Positions 1 to 13,600 of a stretch of DNA of 64,000 bases are shown here, one piece after another. The position numbers were made by a program, and so were the translations under genes. How positions within the stretch are numbered: position 1 is the first letter of the stretch; the number at the start of each line of letters is the position of its first letter. Source of the DNA: Siphonodentalium dalli. Lineage: Eukaryota; Mollusca; Scaphopoda; Gadilida; Siphonodentaliidae. The stretch is from assembly GCA_032622095.1 (NCBI GenBank), contig CP136063.1, forward strand, positions 186,413,956 through 186,477,955, given 5' to 3'. The notes below the pieces were generated by a model. The model had not been told where the DNA came from and did no database searches. It saw only the letters and a list, made by a program, of their open reading frames with translations.

Positions 1-760
1 TTTATGCGAGGCTCTATATGTGAGACTCATATATATATATATATATATATAAGAGAATGCACTGCCATATGATCTTTAATGCTGCACCAGCACAGCTCCC
101 GCCATGAAGGGTTAATTGAACTCTTACCATTATTTCTCCATATCCAGTAAGTTTTTTGTACCCCAAGCCTGCAAATAGTGTGTCTGTCATTCACAGAATC
201 AGGTCCCCAGAGAGTTAGCGTAACCAAATTAACCCTCTGGGGACCTCATTCTGCTTAGGCCTCAACTGCCATGGGAGACCTAGGATCAGATTGAATTTCA
301 GAATTTGAATTTCAGAAACTTTATTTATTTATTATTGCCGTTTCCAACTGATAAATTAGACCTAAAAATTATTGAAGGGCTTTGAATTTCAATCCATAGA
401 TATTCTACAGCCAAGATTTAAAATATCTATTTTTTTTTAGCCAAAGAAAATAAAAGATCGCAGACCCCATGTCCCCAGAATCGGTCTGTTTTTTTGGGAC
501 GATAACTCTTTCATGATGGGAGCTGCGCTGGTGCAGCATTAAAGGTCATGTGTCAGTGCATTCTCTTAAATATCAGAGTCTGCCATAGAGAGCCTAACAT
601 ATATAAGATAATGTACTGGCTTACAAGGTCAAGGTAAATATTGTTTGGCCAATGTATTCTCTTATATATGCGAGGTTCCCCATGGAAGACTTGCATATAT
701 AAGAGAATGCATTTGGCACAGGGTTTTCACATTTTCAGGAGGCTCCAGTCATGGAAGGGT
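1..760. repeat. Dispersed repeat family with an AGAGAATGCACTGG core
   Basis: Several partial copies of one family lie here in both orientations. The shared elements are ATATATAAGAGAATGCACTG, then TTTAATGCTGCACCAGC, then AGCTCC and a GAAGGGTTAA block. Copies are at about 45-115 (direct), 500-560 (inverted) and 640-750 (direct); further copies sit at 1465-1555, 7085-7275 and 7690-7775. An AT dinucleotide run is at 30-51. No coding potential was recognised and no clean target duplication is visible. Confidence 0.6.
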
Positions 761-769
761 TGAGAACAA

Positions 770-1445
770 AGAAGTCAAATTTGAGTCCAACTAAACGGTG
801 TCCTGTGTGTTCTCAAAGTGAGTCACACACCAAGTATCAAGAGATTCTTTTGAAGGTTACTCAATTCATCATTAAGACAACATAAATATTATTTCTAAGT
901 CAAATAAAATCGAACTTGGCCTGCATCTTCTCAAATGAGAACCATGTACCAAATATCAAGAAATTCAGTTGAATATTGCTCAAGTTACCATCCGGATAAC
1001 CCAAAAACAGCAATTTCTAAGTTGAATAAAAGGCCGCTCGTCCACAGTGTCCCCCGAAACGGAGCGGTGGCTTTGTAGAAGTATATTATATGGATAAGAC
1101 ACTTGGGCATTGTCTCATAACTGATCTGCATACAAATAACCAAATCTAAAAAAAACTCTTAAAGTCAAAATAAAACCTCAAATTGGCACAAAATCAAGAA
1201 AATTACAAGTCGACAAAGACCATAAATGCACTAAAAATGGGCAGACCGAACATAAATTAGAAATTGATCTGTATTTTCATATGAGTAATCTAAATTTGAA
1301 AAGAAATAGATAACTATAACAAAAGCTATCACCTGGAAACCAAAATAATCATCAAATTATAAGTTAACAAGGACCATAACTCCGGCAAAAATGGGGGAAC
1401 CGAATCCAAATTATGTATCTTCATGTGGGAAATCCACATACAAAA
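770..1445. repeat. Divergent monomers of the CATAACTC / GGAACC repeat family
   Basis: Loose repeats with the pattern 'AAGTCGAATAAAA ... GACCATAACTCCGGCAAAAATGG ... GAACC ... CACATACAAAATTTGA'. They are related to the tandem array at 12.4-13.4 kb and to the block at 10.47-10.93 kb, but are more diverged. Intronic or 3' to the minus-strand gene; no coding function seen. Confidence 0.5.
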
Positions 1446-1580
1446 TTTGAAAACAATCAGATAACTACATATGGGAGACTCGCATATATAAGAGAATGCA
1501 CTGGTACAGGATATTTAATGCTGCACCAGCTCAGCTCCAGTAATTAAAGGGTTAAACTCTAACTAAACAAACAAACAAAC

Positions 1581-1687
1581 CTTTCTAGAGACTCCCCGCC
1601 AGGTTCAGCCTGGAAGTTGTATCCCCTCAGAGCAGGAAGATCCAAATCAGCAGTCAACATGTCTGACATGATCTCATGTGACTTCTC
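1581..1687 (-). CDS. LAS2-like exon 6 (last exon in the window)
   Basis: 107 bases between acceptor TTTTTACAG and donor AGAAAG before GTTTGTTTG. It reads EKSHEIMSDMLTADLDLPAL and RGYNFQAEPGGESLE and leaves in phase 2, so at least one further exon must follow to the left of the window. No candidate is visible in 1-1580. Confidence 0.7.
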
Positions 1688-4600
1688 CTGTAAAAATTAA
1701 GTAACTTGTTATCTTTTCATTAGGTGACACCACCCGCCTCCTTTTTTTGGTTTTGGGTACGCAGGATTCAGGCCATTGTCAGGAGTTAGGCATTTTTCAT
1801 AACCTGCTGTTAGCCGGTATTCAAGATTCATACCCCCACTGTATTTGGGATTCCAATAAAATCCTGTTACGTGATTTTGATGGCAACAAATTGTGGTATT
1901 TGACAACTAGAATGGGCCCTTTTTATCCTTTTTTTGGGTCTCATTCTGTTAACTGGGTGCTACAGTAATGCCCTAAATAATCGACTCCTTAACCACAAGA
2001 GAATTATGGGTAATTTTTCAGGATTTAGTCGGAAATATGGCTTGTTGCCATTCATCGGAAAGCACTCAGTGAGAGCTTTCCGATGAATGGCAACAAGCCA
2101 TATTTCCGACTAAATCCTGAAAAATTACCCATAATTCTTCTGTGGCTAAGGAGTCGATTATTTACGACATTACTGTAGTTTGCCCTTGACAGGCATTCAC
2201 CGATCACCTGCATCACATCCACATGAACACGTATGTAGTTATCAGGACTTTTTCTCTTAATGTGATACAGTTTGGCAGATTACTATTGAGAAAAGTCAAT
2301 AGATGGTATTGAAGTGTGAAATCTATGTCCATCATAACATATTTTCTTGACTGGTATTCAGTATTCACCCCTCTGTTAACTGCTATCTAGGATTCACCCC
2401 CTTCCTCTGTTAACTGGTATTTAGTATTCACCCCCTTTGTTAACTGTTATTAAGTATTCACCCCGCTCTGTTAACTAACTGGTTTTCAGTATATAGTTTT
2501 CAGCCCCCTCTGTTAAAGGGTATTCAGGATACGGGGGTGGGTGGGTTGTATCCCTTCACTCTTTGTAGCTTATGGCAAGGGTCAGGACTGTTCTATAATA
2601 TCGTCTCATCGCTGTGCTCAGCAAAGTGAGACCAATGGATACTATCATGGTGAAATCTGGAAAATGTTAAAATAAAGAACTTCATGCTTTCATGTCTAAC
2701 ATTTTAATTTGCAATAAATAATTTCAAATGAATTTGTGCATTTTTAATTCACAGTCATGTAGAAAATAGCCAAATAACTATGTGCGAAATGTTAACCAGT
2801 AAACCCACCAATCCATAATTACACCCGCTTCATTTTCTATAGTATCTTGTGATTGGTTACCAAATTGGTTTTTACGAGATTTGAGGCAAATACGTACGAT
2901 AGACTTGCGTTCCAAACACTTACGTTCTAGTTGTATGCAATAAGTTAATCAATACCTGAGTATAGTTGCCGCATGGGTTTCTATGAGAGTTTTGTATGGG
3001 TTTCTATGAGAGTTTTGTATATCATGGATTCATGGTGTAACATGGAACTAAACTCGTACGAGTGCAATATTTCAATCATATTTAAATATATACATGTATG
3101 TCTCCACCAACTCTTCCACTATAATAGATAATAAAATTAGCATTCAAAAATTAACATTGATCACCGACCTACAAACTAGGCTCTCTCAGCCTCGCTGGTC
3201 CATAAATGAAAATAAAATAAACGTTTCTATTTTAAAGGAATGGGTAGCACTGCGGTGGGTATTAATGCTGTAAAAATATTAGTGTTGAAACGATTAGTGG
3301 TTTTGAGGAATCGACTAGTCGCCAGAGGGAATCGACTACTAGTCGACTAGTCGGACCCCTTCCGAAACTTACCGTTTTGTGCTCATATATATACGTATAT
3401 AATTTGCCGTTTGTTTTGAGTACCAGTAACCAACTTTGCATTTTCGAACGCAAAGCAAGACGTGATTTAACACTATTTGCCGTGATTATTTGGCTTAATA
3501 TCACTGAAGGTTAATAGGTTATTAATTTGTCCCAGGTATATGATGTTTTATGACAATCAAATTACCATCCAGTTGATGTATGTATCTAAACGGTGGTGAC
3601 AAACACCTGATCGATCGCGGAAACGCTACAGATTACGGAGTGGAAGCTCGTGCAACAATCAGAAACCGGTGCATTATTCTATATGTTTTGTGTAAAAATT
3701 TTCCTTTAAAATTGATATGGTATGGTCTACCGGGCCGTACCGGTTCTTACATACACTCGAACATCGTTGATTCGTTGTTTTCGAACTTGCCCAGTGTGCT
3801 TGTCACCGATTGACTTCACAAACGGGTGTACACGAAGAAATGCAAGATATTTTGAGAAACGAACTTCATCTCTGACAGAATCAAACAAAAGTTACAATAT
3901 AAATGTTATAACAGCTGTATAGTGTGTACAAGCCTTTTATGCTCGCAGATGTCATGTACATATATCGGACACGGAATGTGTTAAAGTTCCCTTTATATAT
4001 AGAGTCCGCATATATTAAAAATGGGCCATGCATTGCGTACATAGTGTTGTTCCTTGTATTCATTGCAAGGTCACGATATGACATAGCTTAATCACGGACA
4101 GTCATTTTCCCGCCAAAACGCACGTGTTTTCACTGTTTGATTTGATCGCGTACATAATTGTCTCTCGTGCATGGTACATTGCAAATATATATACAATATA
4201 TACAATTTTACTCGCGAGTCCCCGAATACACAATCGATCGTGTCAGTTTCAGAAATAAAACTGCGCAGACCGGCGATGTTAATAGTACATTTCAATGCGA
4301 TGTCGTAAGTTCTATATTTAGCCCGATTCCAGGAATTTGCGTCATCCAGATTACGTTTCTGGGAACAGCTTTGTCACCGCCCAATTCCGCGAAGGATTTA
4401 AGTTTGAGGTGCTAAAATACATTGTAATTATTCACAAACACAGCCCATAAACGATGTGGGATTTCCGAAGTGACTCGCCAGTTTAGTTCGAAATACGCGA
4501 CGCTATTCGATGCATAGCATGGCCGACCGCGGGTTGGCTTTATATTTATATCTATATAACTATATATCTAGAACGTGCGATCGTATACGCTCACCCATGC

Positions 4601-7600
4601 GTCAGTTGATGAATGTGGTAGTTGTAAAAAATATCACACAATTTTACAAATAAACTTTAAAGGTATACTGACATAGTGCTTCAATAAACTATAATATATT
4701 GGACTTGTTATTAAACTTAAAACTTAATAATGTCACCTCGCAACTAACTTGATTGAAGTTGAGTCCTGCACACCTGCAAACACGTTGACCAGTTATCACT
4801 CAGATCAATTCCGTCACGCCGAAATAGACACGGTTGCGATAGGCGCTGATTCTTTGAAGTTGATTATCAAAGCCGGTCGTCTCAACTTCAAAGAATAAGC
4901 CGCCGCGGCGCCGACAAATACATTGAGTTGAGGTCATTGGGTTTCGCGCTCATGCATGACCACCAAGTACTGAAAGCAGTTATCGCATCAAAGAGACAAC
5001 AAAGAAGGCTTTAAGAAACTAATTGTGATTGTGTATTTCGATAGCCTGATTGTTTAAATTGTCCAGTAATTCGGTAACGGCAGCAACGGCACTGCTTTCT
5101 CGATGGCATAATGGTGGTGGGTGTGTTCCGACTAGTCGACTAGCCGATTTCGGAATCGACTAATTTATTAATCGCGTCGATTTCGATTAGTCGATTAATC
5201 GTTTCAACACTAAAAAATATACACATTCATTGAAACTGTGATACTAGTGCCTAGCAAGCAGAAAGAATGTTAAAATATAGAAAGATGTTATGCCTATAGT
5301 GCCCTATACCAATCATAAATATCGCATAAGTAGCATGTTATCTTCAAGATCTATGCTGTGTTATGTAACAAAATGCCAAATTATTTACATTGGATTTTAT
5401 TTACATAACACTGTGCAGCTCTTGACTATATCATGATATCTACGCGATATTTATGATTGGTATAAGTTATTATATAAACAAAATATGTATACATTTTAAT
5501 ATTCTTTCTGTTTATGGTGGTGTTATTAAGTTGAGGACAAGAAGTGCCACTGATGTGGTACGACATTCACTATGTACACTTTAGACTTCAAATTCATGCG
5601 AAATTCGGAAGTGCCGCAATTTGTAGTCATCTGTGTTGGTTAGCCCGAAATATTCTGTCACAGTATTCAACATTTTTAATACAAGGATATCAAATCGACT
5701 CGAATTGAAGCTTTGCGAAAATTTTGAATCGAATCAAATACTCGAAGCTTCGCAGGCCACTAGATGATTGACAATAGGCCTACTAACCACAGACTTTCAT
5801 GCCAAATTTATCATTGGATATAAGTCATTGCGTCTTACACATCCAAACATATTTTATGATTTATGTGACGTCGTGGCAATGTCACTATAACTTTCCCAGT
5901 ATTTATTGATATTTCCAACTAATTATGCATTTTCACTGAGGTGTAATTAAACATAATAATCTTGTTTTCATAATATAACTATACATAAAATTTAAAGGCA
6001 TCGCATCAAATAATGAGTGACACTGAAGCTCAACTTGAAGAGGGGCTAATATCAAATGTTACAGTAAATTCAGCGATAAGGAATGCTGAAAATTGGTATG
6101 TCTGTATTCTAGAGGTCACCCGGTGAATCCATAAGAAGTTTGGTGATGATCGGATGAGATATGTGGCCTGTAGGGTGTGCCAAAGAATTTAGTCACATAA
6201 ATATTAAAATCAAAGTGGTTGCTGGTGGATGTTTTACATAGAAAATTGTTTAAATTTGATAGCTCCCATCGAGAGATGATTCTAAACATGCCTGAAAATT
6301 TTCAAAATAATTCTATAAATGCAGGCTTCAGGGAGTGCCGATGGATTAAAATTTGAAATCCAAGATGGCTGCCAGTGGCCATGTTTATCAACGAATTTCA
6401 GAAAACAATTGATGGATCCCATCTAGAGGTCACACCGAAGATCCATGTGAAGTTAGGTGGTGATCGGATTAGGGTGGTAACCTGTATGGTGTGCTGAAGG
6501 ATTTAGTCATACAAAGAGTAAAATCGAAGATGGCCACTGACTGCCATGTTTTTCAATGAAACCCAGAAAAATTGGCTCCTATCTCGATCCATATGAAGTT
6601 TGGTGATGACCGAATGAGGGATGTGGTCTTTAGGGTGTGCCAAAGAATTTAGTCATGCAAAGAGTAAAATCCAAGACAGCTCCCATCTAGAGGTGCTCCT
6701 AAACATGCTTGTAAATTAAAAAAAAAATTCTCCAATAAATGCGGGCAGCAGGGCCGATGTGCCGATGGATTCAAATTTGAAATCCAAGATGGCATGTTTT
6801 TTTAACAAATTTCGGAAAAAATTTATGGCTCCCATCTTGAGGTCACCGAAGATCCATATGAAGTTTTTACATAAGTCAATTAGAACTCACAGGTGAATAT
6901 TGTGAAGGCAGGTGGAATGGTGCAACAGAGGCTGCGGCTCCGTTGTCCGTCGATTGATAATTGAGGTCAGAGGTTACGGCTTCCTGTTGGAGACGGAACA
7001 ACATACTCTTCAATGCCTCCATGCTTCCTGGGTGTTGTGTCCTGGTGAACGTAGGTGATCTTGACCTCTCCTGTAAATTAAATGCTTATTAACCCTTTCT
7101 TGACAGAAACTGCGCTGGTACAGCATTAAAGATCCTGTGCCAGTGCATTCTCTTACATATGCAAGTCTCCAATTGGGAGCCTCGCATATGTAAGAAAATG
7201 CACTGGCTTACACGATCAAGGTAAATATTATTAGGCCAATGTATTCTCTTATATATGCGAGGCTCCCCATGCATGGTGAGGAATCATGTGGTTTCGAGGT
7301 TAGTGAGTACCACGCATTCAAAATGTGCATATAAACATAATATATGAGAAAACATAGCATTTTGACTGTTACGAGCATATTCCAGTTTATTTTTAAAACA
7401 AATTGATACCTTATTAGTTCGGTAATACTCAGTAGTTTTCTATAAAATTCTGACCAGTTTCCAGTTCGTGGAATACACAAGTTCATTCATCTAGGAAAAT
7501 CCTTCAACTGACAACTTTGATCAGAATGTTAGAGCAAACAACTGAGTTTGGACACAAATGAGGTATCAGCTTCTTTGAAAAATAGTATAGCATAAGCTCG

Positions 7601-10600
7601 AAGCTGCCAAAATACTATGTAATATATCATTATCCTAGTTTATTACAATTTTTAATGCGTGATACTCATTAACTCGAAACCACGTGATTCCCCACAGTGC
7701 TATGGCAGACTTGCATATACTGGTATATGAGAATGCATTTGCAAATTTTCAGGAAGCTCCAGTCATGAAAGTGTTAACTAAATACTCATTGACGAGTAGT
7801 TCCCTTATGAACTGTTCAGATAATAAGTTCAATAAAAGGTCGGCCGACCACAGTGTCCCACGACAACGTGGCAAGTCGAGGGCTGCTTTGTTAAAGAAAT
7901 TAAAAAAAATGTCGATGGCCGCTTTGTTAAAGAAATTTAAAATGAAAGTGTCAATGACACTGTAGCTCAACTTAGGTAGGGGAATAATTTAATGGTCGAC
8001 AGTAAATGGAGGAATAGGAAAAGTGCTAATTGAAATGTCTAAGTAAGACTAGATGTACATGTCAATATCAACATTCATAACAGGTTTCATAATGATCAGA
8101 TCAGGGATGTGGTGATTATGGTGTGCCAAAGGATTTATTGATGCAAAGAGTAAATTCTAAAATGGTCATTACTCCATTACTCCAAAATGACTTGTTCCCA
8201 TCTACAGCCTTTACAAATCTCATAATGATCTGATCAAAGGTATGACCTGTAGCCTGTGCCAATGGATTTAGTCATGCAAAGAGTAAAATCCAAGATGGCC
8301 ACTGGCGGCCATGTTTTTCGGCTGAACGACCCCAAAATGACTCGTTTCCCATCTACATGTCATTGTTAACATACATGACAAATTTCATGAAGTTCCGACC
8401 AAAGCTACGACCTGTAGCCCGCACCAAAGGATTTATTCATGCAAAGTGTAAAATCCAATATGGCTGCTGGCGGACATGTTTTTTAGCCAAACGACCCCAA
8501 AATGACTCGTTCCCATCTACATGTTAATATTAACATCCATGATAAATATCATGATGATCAGACAAACAGTACGACCTGTAGCCCGTGCCAATGGATTGAA
8601 TTTTGAAATCCAAGATGGCTGCCAACGGCCATGTTTTTTGGCCGTATGACCCCAAAATGACTCGTTCCCATATACATGTCAATATCAATATTCATGACAA
8701 ATTTCATAAAGGTCAGACCAAAGGTACGACCTGTAACCCGCGCCAAAGGATTTAGTCATTGAAAGAGTAAAATCCAAGATGGCTGCTGGCGGCCATGTTT
8801 TTTGGCCGAACGACCCCAAAATCACACGTTCTCATCTACATGTCATTGTTAACATCCATGACAAATTTCATGAAGTTCTGATCAAAGCTACAACCTGTAG
8901 CCCGCGCCAAAGAATTTAGTCATGCAAAGAGTAAAATCCAAGATGGCTGCTGGCGGCCATGTTTTTTGGCTGAACGACCCCAAAATCACTCGTTCCCATC
9001 TACATGTCAATATTAACATCCATGACAAATTTCATGATGATCAGACGAACAGCACAACCTGTAGCCCGCGCCAATGGATTGAATTTTGAAATCCAAAATG
9101 GCCACCAGCGGCCATGTTTTTTGGCCGAATGACCCCAAAATGACTCGTTCCCATCTACATGTCAATGTCAACATTCATGACAAAATTCATAAAGATCAGA
9201 CCATAGGTACGACCTGTAGCCCGCGCCAAAGGATTTAGTCATGCAAAGAGTAAAATCCATGATGGCTGCTGGCGGCCATGTTTTTTGGCCGAACAACCCC
9301 AAAATCACTCGTTCCCATCTACATGTCATTCTTAACATCCATGACAAATTTCATGAAGTTCTGATCAAAACTACGACCTGTAGCCTGCGCCAAAGGATTT
9401 AGTCATGCAAAGAGTAAAATCCAAGATGGCTGCCAGCGGCCATGTTTTTTGGCTGTATGACCCCAAAATGACTCTTTCTCATATACATGTCAATATCAAT
9501 ATTCATGACAAATTTCATAAAGGTCAGACCAAAGGTACGACCTGTAACCCGCGCCAAAGGATTTAGTCATGCAAAGAGTAAAATCCAAGATGGCTGCTGG
9601 CGGCCATGTTTTTTGGCCGAACGACCCCAAAATCACTCGTTCCCATCTACATGTCATTGTTAACATCCATGACAAATTTCATGAAGTTCTGATCAAAGCT
9701 ACAACCTGTAGCCCGCGCCAAAGAATTTAGTCATGCAAAGAGTAAAATCCAAGATGGCTGCTGGTGGCCATGTTTTTTGGCTGAACGACCCCAAAATCAC
9801 TCGTTCCCATCTACATGTCAATATTAACATCCATGACAAATTTCATGATGATCAGACGAACAGCACGACCTGTAGCCCGAGCCAATGGATTGAATTTTGA
9901 AATCCAAAATGGCCACCAGCGGCCATGTTTTTTGGCCGAATGACCCCAAAATGACTCGTTCCCATCTACATGTCAATGTCAACATTCATGACAAAATTCA
10001 TAAAGATCAGACGATAGGTACGACCTGTAGCCCGCGCCAAAGGATTTAGTCATGCAAAGAGTAAAATCCAAGATGGCTGCTGGCGGCCATGTTTTTTGGC
10101 CGAACAACCCCAAAATCACTCGTTCCCATCTACATGTCAATATTAACATCCATGACAAATTTCATGATGATCAAACGAACAGTACGACCTGTAGCCCGCG
10201 CCAATGGATTGAATTTTGAAATCCAAGATGGCCACCAGCGGCCATGTTTTTTGGCCGAATGACCCCAAAATGACTCGTTCCCATCTACATGTCAATGTCA
10301 ACATTCATGCAAAATTTCATAAAGATCAGACCAAAGGTACGACCTGTAGCCCGCGCCAAAGGAAATTGTTGACCGACACACGCACACACAGACACACGCA
10401 CACACGGACGACGGACGCCAAGCCATGGCAATAGCTCAAACTTACAAAAGTAAGTTGAGCTAAAAATGTCAAAAGGATTAATAATTCCGTAAAAAAAGAA
10501 TTTCCAATTAAACATCCAAACTCGAACTTGACCTGTATTTTGATATCAATGACTCACAAAAAAACGGGATTTTCAATTGAACAGTCCAAAAAGGAGAAAA

Positions 10601-13600
10601 TTGAATTTTGATTTTTTTCTAAGTCGAAAAAAGTCCATAACTCTAGGAAAAATTATCGGATCAAACTCAAATTCGAACTCAACCTGTATCTTGATATGAC
10701 TGATCCACACAAAAACGGTATTTGCAATTAAAGGATCCAAACTTGAGATATCATCCGGAAACCGAAAAAGTGAGAAATTTTCTAAGTAAAAAAAAAGTTG
10801 AAAAAAGGGAAATAACTCCATAAAAGAACATCGGATCAAACCCAGAATTGCAGAGCACCTGTGTGCTTGGTTGAAACACCTACATACCAAGTTTCAATCA
10901 AATCGGATTATCATTATCATTATCTTTTTTATGTCTGTTGTCTGGCTAAAGTCCATCAAGTTGCATGCAATATGAATAGAAAACTATTGAATTTGCTGAT
11001 CAGCTAACAAATAACAACTTGTGTGAATGATACCGTATCAGCATATATCACATAAAATCGTATCTGCTTATCGAGGTGACCAAATTGTACTCACTAAGGT
11101 ATTTACCTGAACATTTAAGCAAATTGTAACAAGTTTACAACTAATGTTTACTTTTGTTTTAATACCAAGAAAATATGTAAGGCGACTTGAGTACCACCAT
11201 CGCTGTTGCAAATAATTTAATGAGGAAATATGCAGAACACTGCAATTGATTATTGTCAGCATTACCCACACCAAAATATTAGTCTTCATCATAGTCTTCA
11301 CCAAGTCTTCAAATATAAAGATTATATAGTTATTGTATTTTAGAGTTATTGTTTTGTTGATAACATATACATACTGTCTGTTACAATTGAATGTTTACCA
11401 GTCTGCAATGTCCCGGCTTCGTCTTGTTTATGTTTACATGTGTAATTTCAATGTAATATGTATATTGGGCATTTGTTCCCATATATACTCATTGACCCCC
11501 CCCCCCTCCATCGCGGTACACATTCAAAGCCATATACATCAGAGAAAGATATAGACAATGTCATGAAATTACTTCCACCGACGACAGCTGTGTGCTCCCT
11601 TTGATAGTTTTTTTGAAAAAGATATCACATGTGCCGACTCAGAGTGGTGACGTGTACAATGTGTAAAAATCTTTGACTTGCGATTAAATACTTGTCAGTT
11701 GCGACAATGTACAGAATGGTGATGATTATTTACTAAATTTAGACTTATTGATAATAATTGCTGTCATATATTTGTCCGATATTTCACATTGGAAACGCCT
11801 ATTGTGTTAGTGTAGCCATATTGTTATAACATATTATGAAACCTTATTAGTTTTAGTGTATAATCATTTCTACTTTTAGCGCGTGCGACCATCACCACAT
11901 GATGCATAGTTATTAATAACTTGGGGATGCTGACTCGCCTTAGTAATTAGTAATGAGATCGTATGCAGAAGTTATCAGACGATTGAACGTAATGTTCTGA
12001 TCGGTTTGAGGGGCACAGACTGCATGTTTACAAGCAATGCATTTATTATGCGGAATCACGACACTGAAGAGTTATTGATAATGAAAAGAACAAATTCCTT
12101 CTCTTTTTTCAGGTTCTTGGTAATATTAATGGGTTAACAAATTTCGTATGATATTTCACTTCTACCGACCGCGTACGCCTTCTGTAACTTCTGAACATCC
12201 CTCCAGGTGAAGAATAGACCATTTCAATGTAGACATTTATAACTGAATGAGAGAACACATTCAGTAACAAGAGTACGCCGTCGGGGCATGGCATAATACA
12301 CCCGTTTCTGGAGTAGAGTGGGGCAAGGTTTAATTAATTTGTTTGAAACCTTTGACTTAAGACGAAATAATAACAAAAATAAACTTGGAAACCGCATATC
12401 AGGTAAAATCTAAGTCGAAAAAGGGGCATAACTCAGTCAAAATCATGCAGACGAAACCCATATTCGAATTTGATCTGTATTTTGGGGTGATAAACTAATA
12501 TACCAAATTTGGTTCAGTTCACTTGATTCAATCTAAAGTTATCACCCGGAAACCGCAAATCAGGTAAAATCTAAGTCGAATAAAAGGTCCGTAGACCTCA
12601 TGTCCGCCTCTAAGTGTCGGCTTGATACGACTGTTGTTTGCGCATAAAAACCTGTCTTTAGTGCTAGTAACCTACATACCAAATTTAATTTCATTCAGTA
12701 CACATTTACTAAAGTTATCATCCGGAAACCTCAAATTGGCAAAAATTCTAAGTAAAAAAGGGACATAACTCTGGTGAAAATTGGCAGGCGGAACCCGAGT
12801 TCGAACTTGACCTGTGTTTTGCTGGGAGAAAAACACATACCAACTTTGGTTCAGATCAAATAATCCAAACTGGAGTTATCGGTCGGAAACCAAAAATGTT
12901 AACAGACGGTCAAATTCTAAGTCGAAAAAGGGCCGTAACTCATGTAAAAATAATTGGACGGAACCCATATTCGAACTTGGCCTGTATCTTTAGCTGGAAA
13001 ATACACATACCAACTTTGGTTCAGATCAAATAATCCAAACTGGAGTTATCGGTCGGAAACCAAAAATGTTAACAGACGGTCAAATTCTAAGTCGAAAATG
13101 GGGCATAACTCTGGTGAAAATTGGCGGACGGAACCAGAATTCGAACTTGACCTGTCTTTTCTGCTAGTAAACCCACATACCAAATTTAATTTAATTTGGT
13201 TCACTCTAACTAAAGTTATCATCCGGAAACCCCGGACGCACGCACACACGCACCCACGCACGCACAGGCTGATTATAATAGTCCTCCGAACCCGTTGGGT
13301 CGGCGGACAAAAAGGTCAAAATCATGCGGACGAAACCCATATTCGAACTTGATCTGTATTTTGGTTCAGTTCACTCAATTCATTCTAAAGTTAACATCCG
13401 GAAACCAAAAGCGGACGGCTCGATGGACGGACGGACAACCCATTTACATAATACAACCGTTTTTTTCCAAACGGGCGTATAAAAAAAGAGTTAAGCACAT
13501 TCAGGGCTTCATGCTTTCAATATTGCCTCTGACATTTAAAGATGATGTTTTAATCCGATTAGTAGTCCTTCGATATTGAGTGAGCCACACTGTTAACAGC

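Noticed and set aside
10216-10434. ORF ending in a His/Thr/Arg-rich stretch
   Set aside because: It is the tandem monomer followed by the CACACG tract; the same artefact appears at 12954-13352.
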